A stretch of 64,000 nt of DNA from Streptomyces sp. NBC_00258. GTDB lineage: Bacteria; Actinomycetota; Actinomycetes; Streptomycetales; Streptomycetaceae. Below the pieces are notes generated by a model. That model was not told where the DNA came from. It did no database searches and saw nothing but the letters and a program-made list of their open reading frames with translations. Within the stretch, counting starts at the first letter, position 1. Each line of letters starts with the position of its first letter. The stretch is from NCBI RefSeq assembly GCF_036182465.1, contig NZ_CP108081.1, positions 6,634,001 to 6,698,000 on the forward strand. Direction: 5' to 3'. Below, piece after piece: positions 47,957 to 57,477 of this stretch. The position numbers were made by a program, and so were the translations under genes.

Positions 47957-47985
47957 TTGACCGAGCGGCGAGCGTCATGCACACT
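47957..47985 (+). promoter_or_regulatory. dnaK operon promoter
   Basis: TTGACC (47957-47962) and CACACT (47980-47985) are 17 bp apart, a good vegetative-sigma -35 with a weaker -10. It is flanked by two HspR sites, as expected for a promoter controlled by repression rather than by a heat-shock sigma factor. Confidence 0.6.
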
Positions 47986-48004
47986 TGAGCCTGTTCCACT
48001 CAAG
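47984..48004. promoter_or_regulatory. HAIR site (HspR operator) at the dnaK promoter
   Basis: CTTGAGC-N7-ACTCAAG (47984-48004) matches the HspR consensus CTTGAGT-N7-ACTCAAG at 13 of 14 positions. It overlaps the -10 end and transcription start of the dnaK promoter, so bound HspR should block initiation. Confidence 0.9.
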
Positions 48005-48024
48005 TCATTGCTGGAGGAATTGAA

Positions 48025-49886
<1,862 letters not shown>

Positions 49887-49890
<4 letters not shown>

Positions 49891-50555
49891 CAGAGGAGAC
49901 CCCGGGCTTCGACGAGCAGCCCGACGTCCCCTCCGGCGCCACCCCTGAAGACGCCGAGCCGAAGACTGCCCCCTCCGTGGAGGAGGGGGCGGCCCAGGCC
50001 GGGGACGCGGCAGCAACAGCACAGATCGCGGGCCTCACCGCTCAGCTGGACCAGGTACGCACGGCGCTCGGCGAGCGCACGGCGGACGTCCAGCGGCTCC
50101 AGGCCGAGTACCAGAACTACCGCCGCCGGGTCGAGCGCGACCGGATCGCGGTCAAGGAGATCGCCATCGCGAACCTCCTGACCGAGCTCCTGCCCGTGCT
50201 CGACGACATCGGCCGCGCGCGGGACCACAGCGAACTGGTCGGCGGCTTCAAGTCGGTGGCCGAGTCGCTGGAGACCGTCGCGGCGAAGATGGGTCTGCAG
50301 CAGTTCGGCAAGGAGGGCGAGCCCTTCGACCCGACGATCCACGAGGCCCTGATGCACAGTTACGCACCGGACGTCACCGAGACGACGTGCGTGGCGATTC
50401 TGCAGCCGGGGTATCGCTTCGGCGAGCGCACCATCCGCCCCGCGCGGGTGGCGGTCGCCGAGCCGCAGCCGGGCGCGCAGACGGTCAAGGGCGACGAGAC
50501 GGACGGGACGCAGGCGGCCGACGACAAGGAGAGCGGTGGCCCGGACGAGGGCTGA
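49887..50555 (+). CDS. grpE: Nucleotide exchange factor GrpE
   Basis: DnaK co-chaperone (222 aa) that releases ADP. It overlaps the dnaK stop (GTGA). Residues 1-45 are an acidic disordered tail; 50-110 the dimerising coiled coil (LTAQLDQVRTALGERTADVQ, RLQAEYQNYRRRVERD); then the four-helix bundle and the GrpE signature in the beta-wing (GEPFDPTIHEALMHSYAPD, TTCVAILQPGYRFGERTIRP, ARVAVAEP). Complete family length for an actinobacterium. Confidence 0.97.
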
Positions 50556-50642
50556 CGTGAAACAGGGCGTACGCGCGCCCGTAAGCAGCACGAACACCAA
50601 GCGCGTACGTGACAGTGACGTGCGGAAGGAGGGGCGTCGAGG

Positions 50643-51839
50643 ATGAGCACCAAGGACTTCATCGAGAAGGACTACTACAAGGTCCTCGGCGTCCCGAAGG
50701 ACGCCACCGAGGCCGAGATCAAGAAGGCGTACCGGAAGCTCGCCCGCGAGTACCACCCGGACGCCAACAAGGGGAACGCGAAGGCCGAGGACCGCTTCAA
50801 GGAGATCTCCGAGGCGAACGACATCCTCGGGGACCCCAAGAAGCGCAAGGAGTACGACGAGGCCCGCGCCCTCTTCGGCAACGGCGGGTTCAGGCCGGGA
50901 CCGGGTGCCGGAGGCGGCAACTTCAACTTCGACCTGGGCGACCTCTTCGGAGGCGGCCCGGGTCAGGGTGGAGCGGGCGGCCAGGGCGGCGCCGGCGGCT
51001 TCGGCGGCGGTATCGGTGACGTCTTCGGGGGTCTGTTCAACCGCGGTGGCGCCACCACCGGCACGCGTACGCAGCCGCGGCGCGGCCAGGACATCGACAC
51101 CGAGGTCACGCTCAGCTTCACGGAGGCGGTGGACGGGGCGACCGTGCCCCTCCGTATGACCTCGCAGTCCCCCTGCAAGGCCTGTTCGGGCACCGGCGAC
51201 AAGAACGGCACACCGCGCGTGTGCCCGACCTGCGTCGGCACCGGCCAGGTGGCGCGCGGCTCGGGCGGCGGCTTCTCGCTGACCGACCCGTGCCCCGACT
51301 GCAAGGGCCGCGGCCTGATCGCGGAGCACGCGTGCCTGGTCTGCAGCGGCTCGGGGCGCGCCAAGTCGTCCCGCACCATGCAGGTCCGTATCCCGGCCGG
51401 GGTGTCGGACAGCCAGCGCATCCGGCTCCGCGGCAAGGGCGCGCCGGGCGAGCGGGGCGGGCCGGCGGGCGATCTGTACGTCACCGTGCATGTGGACGCG
51501 CACCCGGTCTTCGGCCGCAAGGGCGACAACCTCACCGTCACCGTGCCCGTCACCTTCACGGAGGCGGCGCTCGGCGGCGAGGTCCGCGTGCCCACGCTCG
51601 GGGGGCCTCCGGTCACCCTGAAGCTGCCCCCGGGCACACCCAACGGCCGTACGATGCGCGCCCGTGGCAAGGGCGCGGTCCGCAAGGACGGCACCCGCGG
51701 GGACCTGTTGGTCACCGTCGAGGTGAGTGTCCCCACGGACGTGACGGGGAAGGCTCGTGACGCGCTCGAGGCGTATCGCGAGGCCACCGCGGACGAGGAC
51801 CCGCGGGCGGAGCTGTTCCAGGCCGCGAAGGGAGCATGA
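50643..51839 (+). CDS. dnaJ: Chaperone DnaJ (DnaJ1)
   Basis: Hsp40 co-chaperone of DnaK, 398 aa. The J domain (residues 10-80) contains the HPD motif in LAREYHPDANKG. Next is a long Gly/Phe-rich region (residues 85-150). Four zinc-binding CxxCxGxG repeats follow: CKACSGTG, CPTCVGTG, CPDCKGRG and CLVCSGSG. The C-terminal beta-barrel domains include VRIPAGVSDSQRIRLRGKGA. An 87-bp gap separates it from grpE. It is 7 bp upstream of hspR, so the chaperone and its repressor are co-transcribed. Confidence 0.97.
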   Translation: MSTKDFIEKDYYKVLGVPKDATEAEIKKAYRKLAREYHPDANKGNAKAEDRFKEISEANDILGDPKKRKEYDEARALFGNGGFRPGPGAGGGNFNFDLGDLFGGGPGQGGAGGQGGAGGFGGGIGDVFGGLFNRGGATTGTRTQPRRGQDIDTEVTLSFTEAVDGATVPLRMTSQSPCKACSGTGDKNGTPRVCPTCVGTGQVARGSGGGFSLTDPCPDCKGRGLIAEHACLVCSGSGRAKSSRTMQVRIPAGVSDSQRIRLRGKGAPGERGGPAGDLYVTVHVDAHPVFGRKGDNLTVTVPVTFTEAALGGEVRVPTLGGPPVTLKLPPGTPNGRTMRARGKGAVRKDGTRGDLLVTVEVSVPTDVTGKARDALEAYREATADEDPRAELFQAAKGA

Positions 51840-51846
51840 GGACACC

Positions 51847-52314
51847 ATGGACGCAACCGGACGCCGTCGACAGAGTTCTTATTCCGCATATGAGCTGACG
51901 GAAGAAACACCGGTGTACGTCATCTCGGTGGCCGCCCAGCTCTCCGGCCTGCACCCGCAGACCCTCCGCCAGTACGACCGCCTCGGCCTGGTCTCCCCGG
52001 ACCGCACGGCCGGGCGCGGCCGCCGCTACTCGGCCCGTGACATCGAACTGCTGCGCACCGTCCAGCAGTTGTCGCAGGACGAGGGCATCAACCTCGCCGG
52101 CATCAAGCGCATCATCGAGCTGGAGAACCAGGTCGCCGCGCTCCAGTCCCGCGTCGCGGAGATGGAAGCGGCCCTGGACGGCGCGGCGGCGGCGATGCAG
52201 CAGCGCGAGGCCGCCGTCCACGCCTCGTACCGCCGCGACCTGGTCCCGTACCAGGAGGTCCAGCAGACGAGCGCGCTGGTGGTGTGGCGCCCCAAGCGAC
52301 AGCAGTCGGACTGA
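51847..52314 (+). CDS. hspR: Heat-shock repressor HspR
   Basis: MerR-family repressor of the dnaK operon, 155 aa. The ATG at 51847 lies 7 nt after the dnaJ stop. The winged helix-turn-helix is at residues 24-90 (VYVISVAAQLSGLHPQTLRQ; YDRLGLVSPDRTAGRGRRYS; RDIELLRTVQQLSQDEGINL; AGIKRIIELENQ), followed by a coiled coil (LQSRVAEMEAALDGAAAAMQ). It binds the HAIR sites at 47932 and 47984 and closes an autoregulatory loop. The C-terminus is short and ends SALVVWRPKRQQSD. Confidence 0.97.
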   Translation: MDATGRRRQSSYSAYELTEETPVYVISVAAQLSGLHPQTLRQYDRLGLVSPDRTAGRGRRYSARDIELLRTVQQLSQDEGINLAGIKRIIELENQVAALQSRVAEMEAALDGAAAAMQQREAAVHASYRRDLVPYQEVQQTSALVVWRPKRQQSD

Positions 52315-52343
52315 CACCGACTGACACCGCGTCAATAATATGA

Positions 52344-52381
52344 AGAGGCCTGGAGGTTCAGTCGAACCGCCGGGCCTCCTT
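52344..52381 (+). terminator. Terminator of the dnaK operon
   Basis: AGAGGCCTGG...GGTTC pairs with GAACC...CCGGGCCTCCT around an AGTC loop, 30 bp past the hspR stop, with short T-containing sequence after. It is an imperfect but long stem. Confidence 0.75.
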
Positions 52382-52526
52382 CGTGTGGCGCCGCCTGGCA
52401 CGAATGTCCCTCGCGCCCCTCGCCCACAAGGAATTTGACGGTACGTCACCATCCGTTCGCGTTCCTCTGGGCTTATGGATCCGAATCACTTCTGGATCGA
52501 ACCCAGTCGAACGTACACGGGGGGAC

Positions 52527-53561
52527 ATGTTGAGACCGATCACACGTACCAGAGGCGTTCTGTTCGCCCTTGCCCTGACGGCGACGGCCACCACCGCCTG
52601 GCCTGCCGCGAGTTCGGCGGCCGAGCGGTCGGAGCAGGTCGGCGCACCGTGCACCAGGCAGCAGCTCGCGGTACCCGCCGGCACCTATCGGGCCGGGGTG
52701 TTCGACGCCGACCCCACCGGTCGATTCCAGGTCGGCTACATGATGGACACGGCCTTCGTGTATCACCTGATCCGGTGGACCGATGGCGTGCCAGAGGATC
52801 TGGGCACCACCCGCACCGGCGCCAAGGGGATCAACGCGCACGGCGACATCGTGGGGTCCGAGTTCGACAATGAGACCTACCGGTCGGCGGGGTGGCTCTA
52901 CCGGAACGGTGAGTTCAGCGCACTCCCGGGCATCGAGCCGGGCTTCGACACCATCCCGGAGTCCATCAACGCGGACGGCACGGTCTCCGGAGCCTCCGGT
53001 GCCCCCGGTCAGCGGCCCGTGCCGGTGCTCTGGACACCGGCGGGCGACGTGCGTCCGCTGGACCTGCCTCCCGGCGACGCAGGCGGGCGCGGCACCGACA
53101 TCGATGACGACGGCACCATCGTCGGCTGGACCGACGCCGGCGCCGACACTTCCACGCACGCGGCACGATGGAGCCCCGACGGCACCCCGGAGCGCCTCCC
53201 CGAGCACCTGCCCGGCCCGGAGACCGGGTCGAGGGCCGAGGCCGTGGCCGGTGACACCGCGCTCGGGTACGAGGTCCACGCCACGGGCCCGACCTCGATC
53301 CTGCTCTGGCGGAAGGGGGCCGCAGGCGGTCCGGAGGTCCTCGGCGAAGGCGAGCCGCAGGCGGTCAACGGGTACGGCTCGGTGGTCGTACTCACCACGC
53401 CGGACGCCAAGTTGTGGCTGATCCAGAACGGGGTCGCGCGGTCGCTGCCCAGTGACACCACGCCCTTTCCCACCGCCGAGGTCACGGCACTGACCGACGA
53501 CGACATCGCGTACGGCCGCTGGAACAGCACTCCCGTGCGCTGGGACTGCCGGCTTCCGTAG
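52527..53561 (+). CDS. Secreted HAF-repeat-like protein (344 aa)
   Basis: I start at MLRPITRTRGVLFALAL (52527), which follows GGGGGGAC and opens a Sec signal peptide ending ASSAA. The mature part repeats short units resembling the HAF/NxxGxIVG autotransporter-type repeats: KGINAHGDIVGSEFDN, ESINADGTVSGASGAP, TDIDDDGTIVGWTDAG. Each unit is followed by W/Y-rich strands (HAARWSPDG, VLWTPAGDV), so a beta-propeller is likely. A Cys near each end (CTRQQ and WDCRLP) could pair. It is extracellular, of unknown role, and stands alone with its own terminator. Confidence 0.8.
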   Translation: MLRPITRTRGVLFALALTATATTAWPAASSAAERSEQVGAPCTRQQLAVPAGTYRAGVFDADPTGRFQVGYMMDTAFVYHLIRWTDGVPEDLGTTRTGAKGINAHGDIVGSEFDNETYRSAGWLYRNGEFSALPGIEPGFDTIPESINADGTVSGASGAPGQRPVPVLWTPAGDVRPLDLPPGDAGGRGTDIDDDGTIVGWTDAGADTSTHAARWSPDGTPERLPEHLPGPETGSRAEAVAGDTALGYEVHATGPTSILLWRKGAAGGPEVLGEGEPQAVNGYGSVVVLTTPDAKLWLIQNGVARSLPSDTTPFPTAEVTALTDDDIAYGRWNSTPVRWDCRLP

Positions 53562-53586
53562 CCGTGACCGTGGCACCCACGTCAAG

Positions 53587-53617
53587 GGGCCCGGAGGCCG
53601 AGACAGTCTCCGGGCCC
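53587..53617 (+). terminator. Terminator after the HAF-like gene
   Basis: A 10-bp perfect stem (GGGCCCGGAG and its complement) with an 11-nt loop lies 26 bp past the stop at 53561. Confidence 0.85.
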
Positions 53618-53701
53618 TCCCATGTGTTGGGATCATGTACTGGACTGCTGATCTATCGATCGACGGATCCGTTGGATTCACGGGGGGAATGGAGCGTGCC
53701 C

Positions 53702-54217
53702 ATGGCCATGGTGGGGCTGTTCTGGATAGCCGAGGGCGATGTGTATGTGGGAGCGAAACCGTCCGGGCGCGCCCCGGGGGTGCGGCTGACGCCGGAGGGG
53801 GTCGTGTCGCTCGGTGACGGCAGCTCGGACCTGTGGCCGTGGGACGAGGTGCGTGGGCTGACCGTCGAGGATGTCCCGTTGAAATCACTCAGGCGTCGGA
53901 TCAGCGTGGTGGTGGACATGGTGCTGACCGTGACCAGCCTCGGCGAGACCGATGCACCGCCGATGATGAGCGTCCTCGTCGAAACGGCCGACGGGGCCAC
54001 CGATTTGACCGTGTATGCGGCGGCGTCCAGCTATTCCCAGGAGGAGTACGACCTCTCGCTGTCCCTCCTGTCCCATCTGACGGCGGGCGAGGCCACGCTT
54101 CGGGCGACGCTGGCCGCCATGGCGCAGTGGGGCCGGACGCAGGAGGACGGATCGCCCCGGGCGGCGGAGCGGGAGGAGTTGCTGCGGGAGTGGGTCGGGG
54201 TCGGCACCCTCTCGTGA
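53702..54217 (+). CDS. Hypothetical cytosolic protein (171 aa)
   Basis: No family recognised. The start at 53702 (MAMVGLFWIAEGDVYVG) fits GGAG 8 nt upstream; a GTG at 53696 is nearly as good. The N-terminal strand set WIAEGDVYVGAKPSGRAPGV resembles small PH-like or immunity-type beta proteins, and residues 65-120 (RRRISVVVDMVLTVTSLGET; MMSVLVETADGATDLTVYAA) continue the sheet. The C-terminus is helical (EATLRATLAAMAQWGR). No signal peptide or membrane helix. It is convergent with a methyltransferase, 11 bp apart. Confidence 0.75.
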   Translation: MAMVGLFWIAEGDVYVGAKPSGRAPGVRLTPEGVVSLGDGSSDLWPWDEVRGLTVEDVPLKSLRRRISVVVDMVLTVTSLGETDAPPMMSVLVETADGATDLTVYAAASSYSQEEYDLSLSLLSHLTAGEATLRATLAAMAQWGRTQEDGSPRAAEREELLREWVGVGTLS

Positions 54218-54228
54218 GCGGCGGGGCG

Positions 54229-54969
54229 TCAGTGGTGCCCGGCCCCCGGTCGTAGCGCGACGAAGACGAACTCCCGGCCCGGGCGGTCGGGGGCGTCGCG
54301 GACGTCCTCCACGACGTAGCCCTGCGCGGCCAAGTCGGCCTCGATCTCGTCGCGTTCGCGGAAACGGAGGGTCGATTTCGAGGTCAGCACCTCTCCGTCC
54401 GCGGCGAACACATAGGTGCCGCGGAACGTCACCAGCGGCCCGTCGACCTCGACCAGTTCGTTCCAGCCCTCGACCGCGCCGACGCCCGGGATCTCCGTAG
54501 TCCCGTACGAGGCCTCGCGGTTCCACTCCTCCCAGGCGCGCCGCGCCGGATCCCGGGTCTCGAAGACGAAACGCCCACCGGGCCGCAGGGCTTCGTAGGC
54601 GCCCCGCAGGGTCTTCCGCCACATCTCCGGATCGGCCAGCTCCTGGGCGGCGTTCGCCGTCATGGTCGCGAGGTCGGCCTGGAGCGGGGGGAGGGTGGTG
54701 GCATCACCGTGGATCCAGCGCACCCTTTCACTGCCCGCCTTGCCCCGGGCCACATCGAGTGACGCCTGCGCCGGATCGACACCGACGACCTCGATCCCAC
54801 GATCGGCGAGCAGCAGCGCGAACACTCCCGTCCCGCAGCCGATGTCGAGGACCTGACGCGCCCCGAACTCCTCAGCGATGCGGACGTACGCGTCGAGGTC
54901 GCTCCGATCGGGATCGAGCGGATCGTAGACCGCGGCGAGCCGCGGATGCCGGAAGGCTTCGCCCGCCAT
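54229..54969 (-). CDS. Class I SAM-dependent methyltransferase (246 aa)
   Basis: Small-molecule-type methyltransferase. Motif I is VLDIGCGTGVFALLLADRG, motif II acidic end EVVGVDPAQASLDVAR, and motif III/IV HGDATTLPPLQADLATM. The C-terminal half (YEALRPGGRFVFETRDPARR; TFRGTYVFAADGEVLTS) is a beta-rich cap seen in the methyltransferase type 11/25 group. It transfers methyl from S-adenosylmethionine to an unknown substrate. It stands alone, and the ATG at 54969 starts the conserved AFRHPRLAAVYDPLDPDRSD segment. Confidence 0.88.
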   Translation of the reverse strand: MAGEAFRHPRLAAVYDPLDPDRSDLDAYVRIAEEFGARQVLDIGCGTGVFALLLADRGIEVVGVDPAQASLDVARGKAGSERVRWIHGDATTLPPLQADLATMTANAAQELADPEMWRKTLRGAYEALRPGGRFVFETRDPARRAWEEWNREASYGTTEIPGVGAVEGWNELVEVDGPLVTFRGTYVFAADGEVLTSKSTLRFRERDEIEADLAAQGYVVEDVRDAPDRPGREFVFVALRPGAGHH

Positions 54970-55239
54970 CAGGAGCGCCAGTCGAGTTCAGGCATCCGCG
55001 CCTCCCCGGAGGGCGTGAAGGAAGTGTTGGATGAGGGCCGGAGAGTCCTTCATGGAGTGTGCTTCCGGGGCCAACACTATGTCGATCGGGGGTGTACGTC
55101 GTCATCGATGACTACGACGACCAGGACGCCGTAACCGTCCGCGGCAGAGCGCGATCGCCGTTGCCGGAGTGGTTCGGCCGTGGGAAGAGGCCGGGGAGTT
55201 GGATCCGCCGGCCCCTTCCCGGCAGTCGGAACGGCAGGG

Positions 55240-55494
55240 CTATCGGCCCAGGGTCTGCCAGACCGTGAGCGCCAGTGCGAGGCACGACGTGGCCGCCGCC
55301 AGGGACGGCAGGGGCCAGCGGGTGCGTTCCAGGGCCTCGATACGGGTCTCGTGCTCGTCCAGGGTCTTGTCGGTCTGGTCGGCGCGCTGGAGGAGAAGGG
55401 CGAGATCGCCACGGGTGGTGGCGAAGCCGACGTCGACCGAGCGGCGCAGCCGCTCCAGCTCCAGGACGACCTCGTCAGCCTCAGTCGTCGTCAT
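55240..55494 (-). CDS. Small coiled-coil membrane protein (84 aa)
   Basis: A short protein: residues 5-60 form a charged heptad-rich coiled coil (ADEVVLELERLRRSVDVGFA; RADQTDKTLDEHETRIEALE) and residues 63-80 a membrane helix (LPSLAAATSCLALALTVWQT). Start ATG 55494 lies inside the end of the upstream 44-aa gene, so the two are translationally coupled. Phage holin-accessory proteins and secretion-linked small proteins look similar; I cannot choose. No function assigned. Confidence 0.75.
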   Translation of the reverse strand: MTTTEADEVVLELERLRRSVDVGFATTRGDLALLLQRADQTDKTLDEHETRIEALERTRWPLPSLAAATSCLALALTVWQTLGR

Positions 55495-55615
55495 CGGGCG
55501 GCACCTCCTTCCGGTCGTCCTCCGTCACCCGCGATGGGGTGGTGACCGGGGCGAACGGGGTCCGGAAGGTCGTACACAGGGCTCTGCGCACGGCATTGGC
55601 ATCGGCTTCGGTCAT
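55481..55615 (-). CDS. Small hypothetical protein (44 aa)
   Basis: Tiny gene, MTEADANAVRRALCTTFRTP to an Asp-rich end (PPDDDD). GAGGAG lies 7 nt upstream of the ATG at 55615. Its last five codons overlap the start of the coiled-coil gene at 55494 in another frame. A single Cys is present; no motif is recognised. The clear ribosome site and the coupling make it likely to be real. Confidence 0.65.
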   Translation of the reverse strand: MTEADANAVRRALCTTFRTPFAPVTTPSRVTEDDRKEVPPDDDD

Positions 55616-55715
55616 GGTGGCGCTCCTCCTCGTGCCTCTTGTCCTTCGGGTGTGGCAGCCCGAGATGTCACAACTGAATTTGAAATCCTGCACGGTCTCG
55701 ACAGTGGGGGTCCAG

Positions 55716-56105
55716 ATGTACGGTCCTGCGATACCGGTCGCCATGGTGACGAGTTTGGTCTTCTGGTTCTCTGCCGGAGTTTTCCGGCGAGGCAGAGCAT
55801 TACGAAAGCGCGGCATCCGCACCGCCGCGAAATGCGTGAACAGAGAAAGGGGATCGAACGGAATCAACTTCCTTGTGATGCGGTTCACGGCAGAAGACGG
55901 CAGGAGCCTGCAAGCGAAGGTGGGGCCCTTCAGGAGCCCTCCTGCTCTCGTTGGAGGTGTCATCGACGTGGTCTACGACCCGAAGGACCTGTCCAATGTC
56001 GAGACACCCGGCCAGATGACGAGCGGAAGGGTGGCCCTGCCGACGGCCATCGTCTCCGGTCTGGTGCTCGCTCTCTCGCTCCTCTTCCTGTTCTTCGGAG
56101 CCTGA
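55716..56105 (+). CDS. DUF3592-like membrane protein (129 aa)
   Basis: Two membrane helices bracket a soluble domain: AIPVAMVTSLVFWFSAGVF at the N-terminus and VALPTAIVSGLVLALSLLFL at the end. Between them, RKRGIRTAAKCVNRERGSNG, FLVMRFTAEDGRSLQAKVGP and VIDVVYDPKDLSNVETP match the DUF3592 pattern (a V-x-YDP-x-DP-type motif). Start 55716 has GTGGGGG upstream. It diverges from the two small genes at 55240-55615. Role unknown. Confidence 0.78.
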   Translation: MYGPAIPVAMVTSLVFWFSAGVFRRGRALRKRGIRTAAKCVNRERGSNGINFLVMRFTAEDGRSLQAKVGPFRSPPALVGGVIDVVYDPKDLSNVETPGQMTSGRVALPTAIVSGLVLALSLLFLFFGA

Positions 56106-56373
56106 AGAGCGAACGGAGAGAAGGGCGTCTCGCCGTGGCCGAGGTGAGCAGAGTGATCACGGCGAGTCCGGGCAACACAGAGCGGCAGGTCCGCCGCCCG
56201 TCCTCCGGGCGCAGCTCTGCCGCTGCATCCACTGTGACACCGGTAGGGGAAACATGCAACTGGCTTATGCCGGGCGGTTATTCAGGCGGTACGCATGAGG
56301 GGTCCCGCCGCGTGGTGCGGCGGGACCCCTCGCGCGTACGGCGGGATGAGTGGAATCAGCGAGAACGGTGGGA
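56106..56373. other. 268-bp convergent gap with terminator
   Basis: Apart from the strong hairpin at 56297-56331, the stretch 56106-56296 shows no gene, repeat or promoter that I can support. Confidence 0.5.
56297..56331. terminator. 15-bp perfect stem terminator
   Basis: GAGGGGTCCCGCCGC pairs exactly with its complement around a 5-nt GTGGT loop, 42 bp past the stop of the small helix-turn-helix gene at 56374. It probably also serves the convergent DUF3592-like gene. Confidence 0.9.
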
Positions 56374-56595
56374 TCAGTGGTCGTGGTGCCGGGCGAGGTG
56401 GGTCGTCCGCTCGGCCGCGAAGACGTCCTCCAGCCGGAAGAGGCGGCGGCGGCCCTGTGTGCCCGCGGGCCGCAGATGGCCGCGCTGCACCCACTTGCGG
56501 ATGGTCGCGGTCGTGACGCCCGCCTCGTCGGCGGCCAACTCGGCTGTGATCAAAGGGGTGTTCGCGACCCGATTCATGTTCGTGGTTCCGGTCAT
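56374..56595 (-). CDS. Small MerR/excisionase-type HTH protein (73 aa)
   Basis: DNA-binding protein consisting of one winged helix-turn-helix (LITAELAADEAGVTTATIRK, WVQRGHLRPAGTQGRRRLFR, LEDVFAAE), similar to helix_turn_helix_17/excisionase proteins. The ATG at 56595 overlaps the stop of the upstream gene. The C-terminus is His-rich (HLARHHDH). It could control the divergent XRE gene or act as a recombination accessory factor; no integrase is nearby, so regulation is likelier. Confidence 0.82.
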   Translation of the reverse strand: MTGTTNMNRVANTPLITAELAADEAGVTTATIRKWVQRGHLRPAGTQGRRRLFRLEDVFAAERTTHLARHHDH

Positions 56596-57104
56596 GAGTG
56601 CTCGGCCTCCAGTACCCGCCCGCACACGGGATTGACGCATCTGATCTCGGCCCGCTCGGGTAACGCCCGCAGCGAGACGCAGTCGCAGGCGGGGCAGCGG
56701 CCGGGCAGCCGTACGAGCTGCTCCGGGTCGCCGAGCGCGCGGGCGCAGCGTGCGGCCATCCGCCGGGTCTCGTCCTCGACGTGCGGGGCGAGCAGCGGGT
56801 CGGCGGCGATGCGGTCCAGCAGTCCGGCGATACGGCGCAGCCGTACCGGCACGGAGGCGGGGGGTACCGGCCGCAGGCCGAGTCGTTCACGTACGGCCTC
56901 CTCCAGTTCGACGACTCCGTCGGTGATGTCCCGTACGGCGTCGGAGACGTAGAGGCGGACCGGGGCGGTCGTGCCGCCGACGGGTCCGTTGTCCCGGCGC
57001 TCGCGCAGGCCTCCGTGGACCGTGGGGGCCAACTCGTCGACGAGGTCCGGGAAGCGGCGTACGAGCGAGGCGATCCAGACGGCTCCACCGTGGTCTCCGC
57101 TCAT
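56592..57104 (-). CDS. Hypothetical protein with C-terminal zinc ribbon and a TTA codon (170 aa)
   Basis: Helical protein of unknown family. Residues 1-125 are helices (VWIASLVRRFPDLVDELAPT; VRDITDGVVELEEAVRERLG; IAGLLDRIAADPLLAPHVED). The last 40 residues hold a zinc-ribbon pattern CPACDCVSL...IRCVNPVCGRV. Codon 148 is TTA (56661-56663), rare in Streptomyces and read by bldA tRNA. The ATG at 57104 starts a two-gene unit with the helix-turn-helix gene. A LexA-like box lies 155 bp upstream. Probable regulator partner. Confidence 0.75.
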   Translation of the reverse strand: MSGDHGGAVWIASLVRRFPDLVDELAPTVHGGLRERRDNGPVGGTTAPVRLYVSDAVRDITDGVVELEEAVRERLGLRPVPPASVPVRLRRIAGLLDRIAADPLLAPHVEDETRRMAARCARALGDPEQLVRLPGRCPACDCVSLRALPERAEIRCVNPVCGRVLEAEHS

Positions 57105-57477
57105 CGGTCCACCTCGCACCACCGGTGGACCGGGCGCCGGCGCTGATCGCAGGCGCGCGATGCCGGTTCGAGCGCGGGAGAACGCCAGGTCGAGGGTGTG
57201 GTCGTGGTGGCGGCTCCGGGTGGTTGGTCGGGCACGTGCAGCCCCTCCCGATCTATGGGAACATATGTTCGACAGTTGCGAACGAGCGGACAGAGTTGCA
57301 TGTTGCGAGCGCGTACGCAAGTGATTACGTTCCGTGGAGGTCGATGTGACGGCGGGTCCTCAACCCCTCCTGAGCTGCGGGAAGTTGCCGAATCTCCACA
57401 GTTACGCGCGGGCGCGCGCACACATTGGTGCGTGTGCGATCGGTACGCTGCCCCGGCGACGAGGGGAGAGCGGACTC
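57105..57477. promoter_or_regulatory. 373-bp divergent region with LexA-like box
   Basis: It separates the zinc-ribbon/HTH unit (minus) from the XRE gene (plus). Besides the LexA-like box (57259-57270) there is a GTGCG/GTGTGCG-rich alternating stretch near 57415-57440 (GCGCGCGCACACATTGGTGCGTGTGCG) that could be the XRE operator. No other element is clear. Confidence 0.45.
57259..57270. promoter_or_regulatory. LexA-like SOS box GAACATATGTTC
   Basis: A perfect 12-bp palindrome, GAACATATGTTC, followed by G, fits the Gram-positive/actinobacterial LexA consensus CGAAC-N4-GTTCG in all but the first flanking base. It lies 155 bp from the zinc-ribbon gene start and 207 bp from the XRE gene start, with an AT-richer context. 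Direction of control is unresolved. Confidence 0.6.

Larger units (their letters stand above)
47612..48024. promoter_or_regulatory. 413-bp divergent control region (EtfD-like / dnaK)
   Basis: This holds, left to right, a TTAC/GTAA operator-like site for the EtfD-like gene (47676-47689), the third copy of the 43-bp repeat (47836-47878), and the dnaK promoter with two HspR sites (47932-48004). The stretch 47700-47830 shows nothing I can name. Confidence 0.6.

Noticed and set aside
55059..55268. 69-aa plus-strand frame in the gap at 54970-55239
   Set aside because: It has no good ribosome site or recognisable motif, and it runs into antisense of the small coiled-coil gene. The gap holds nothing else I can support.
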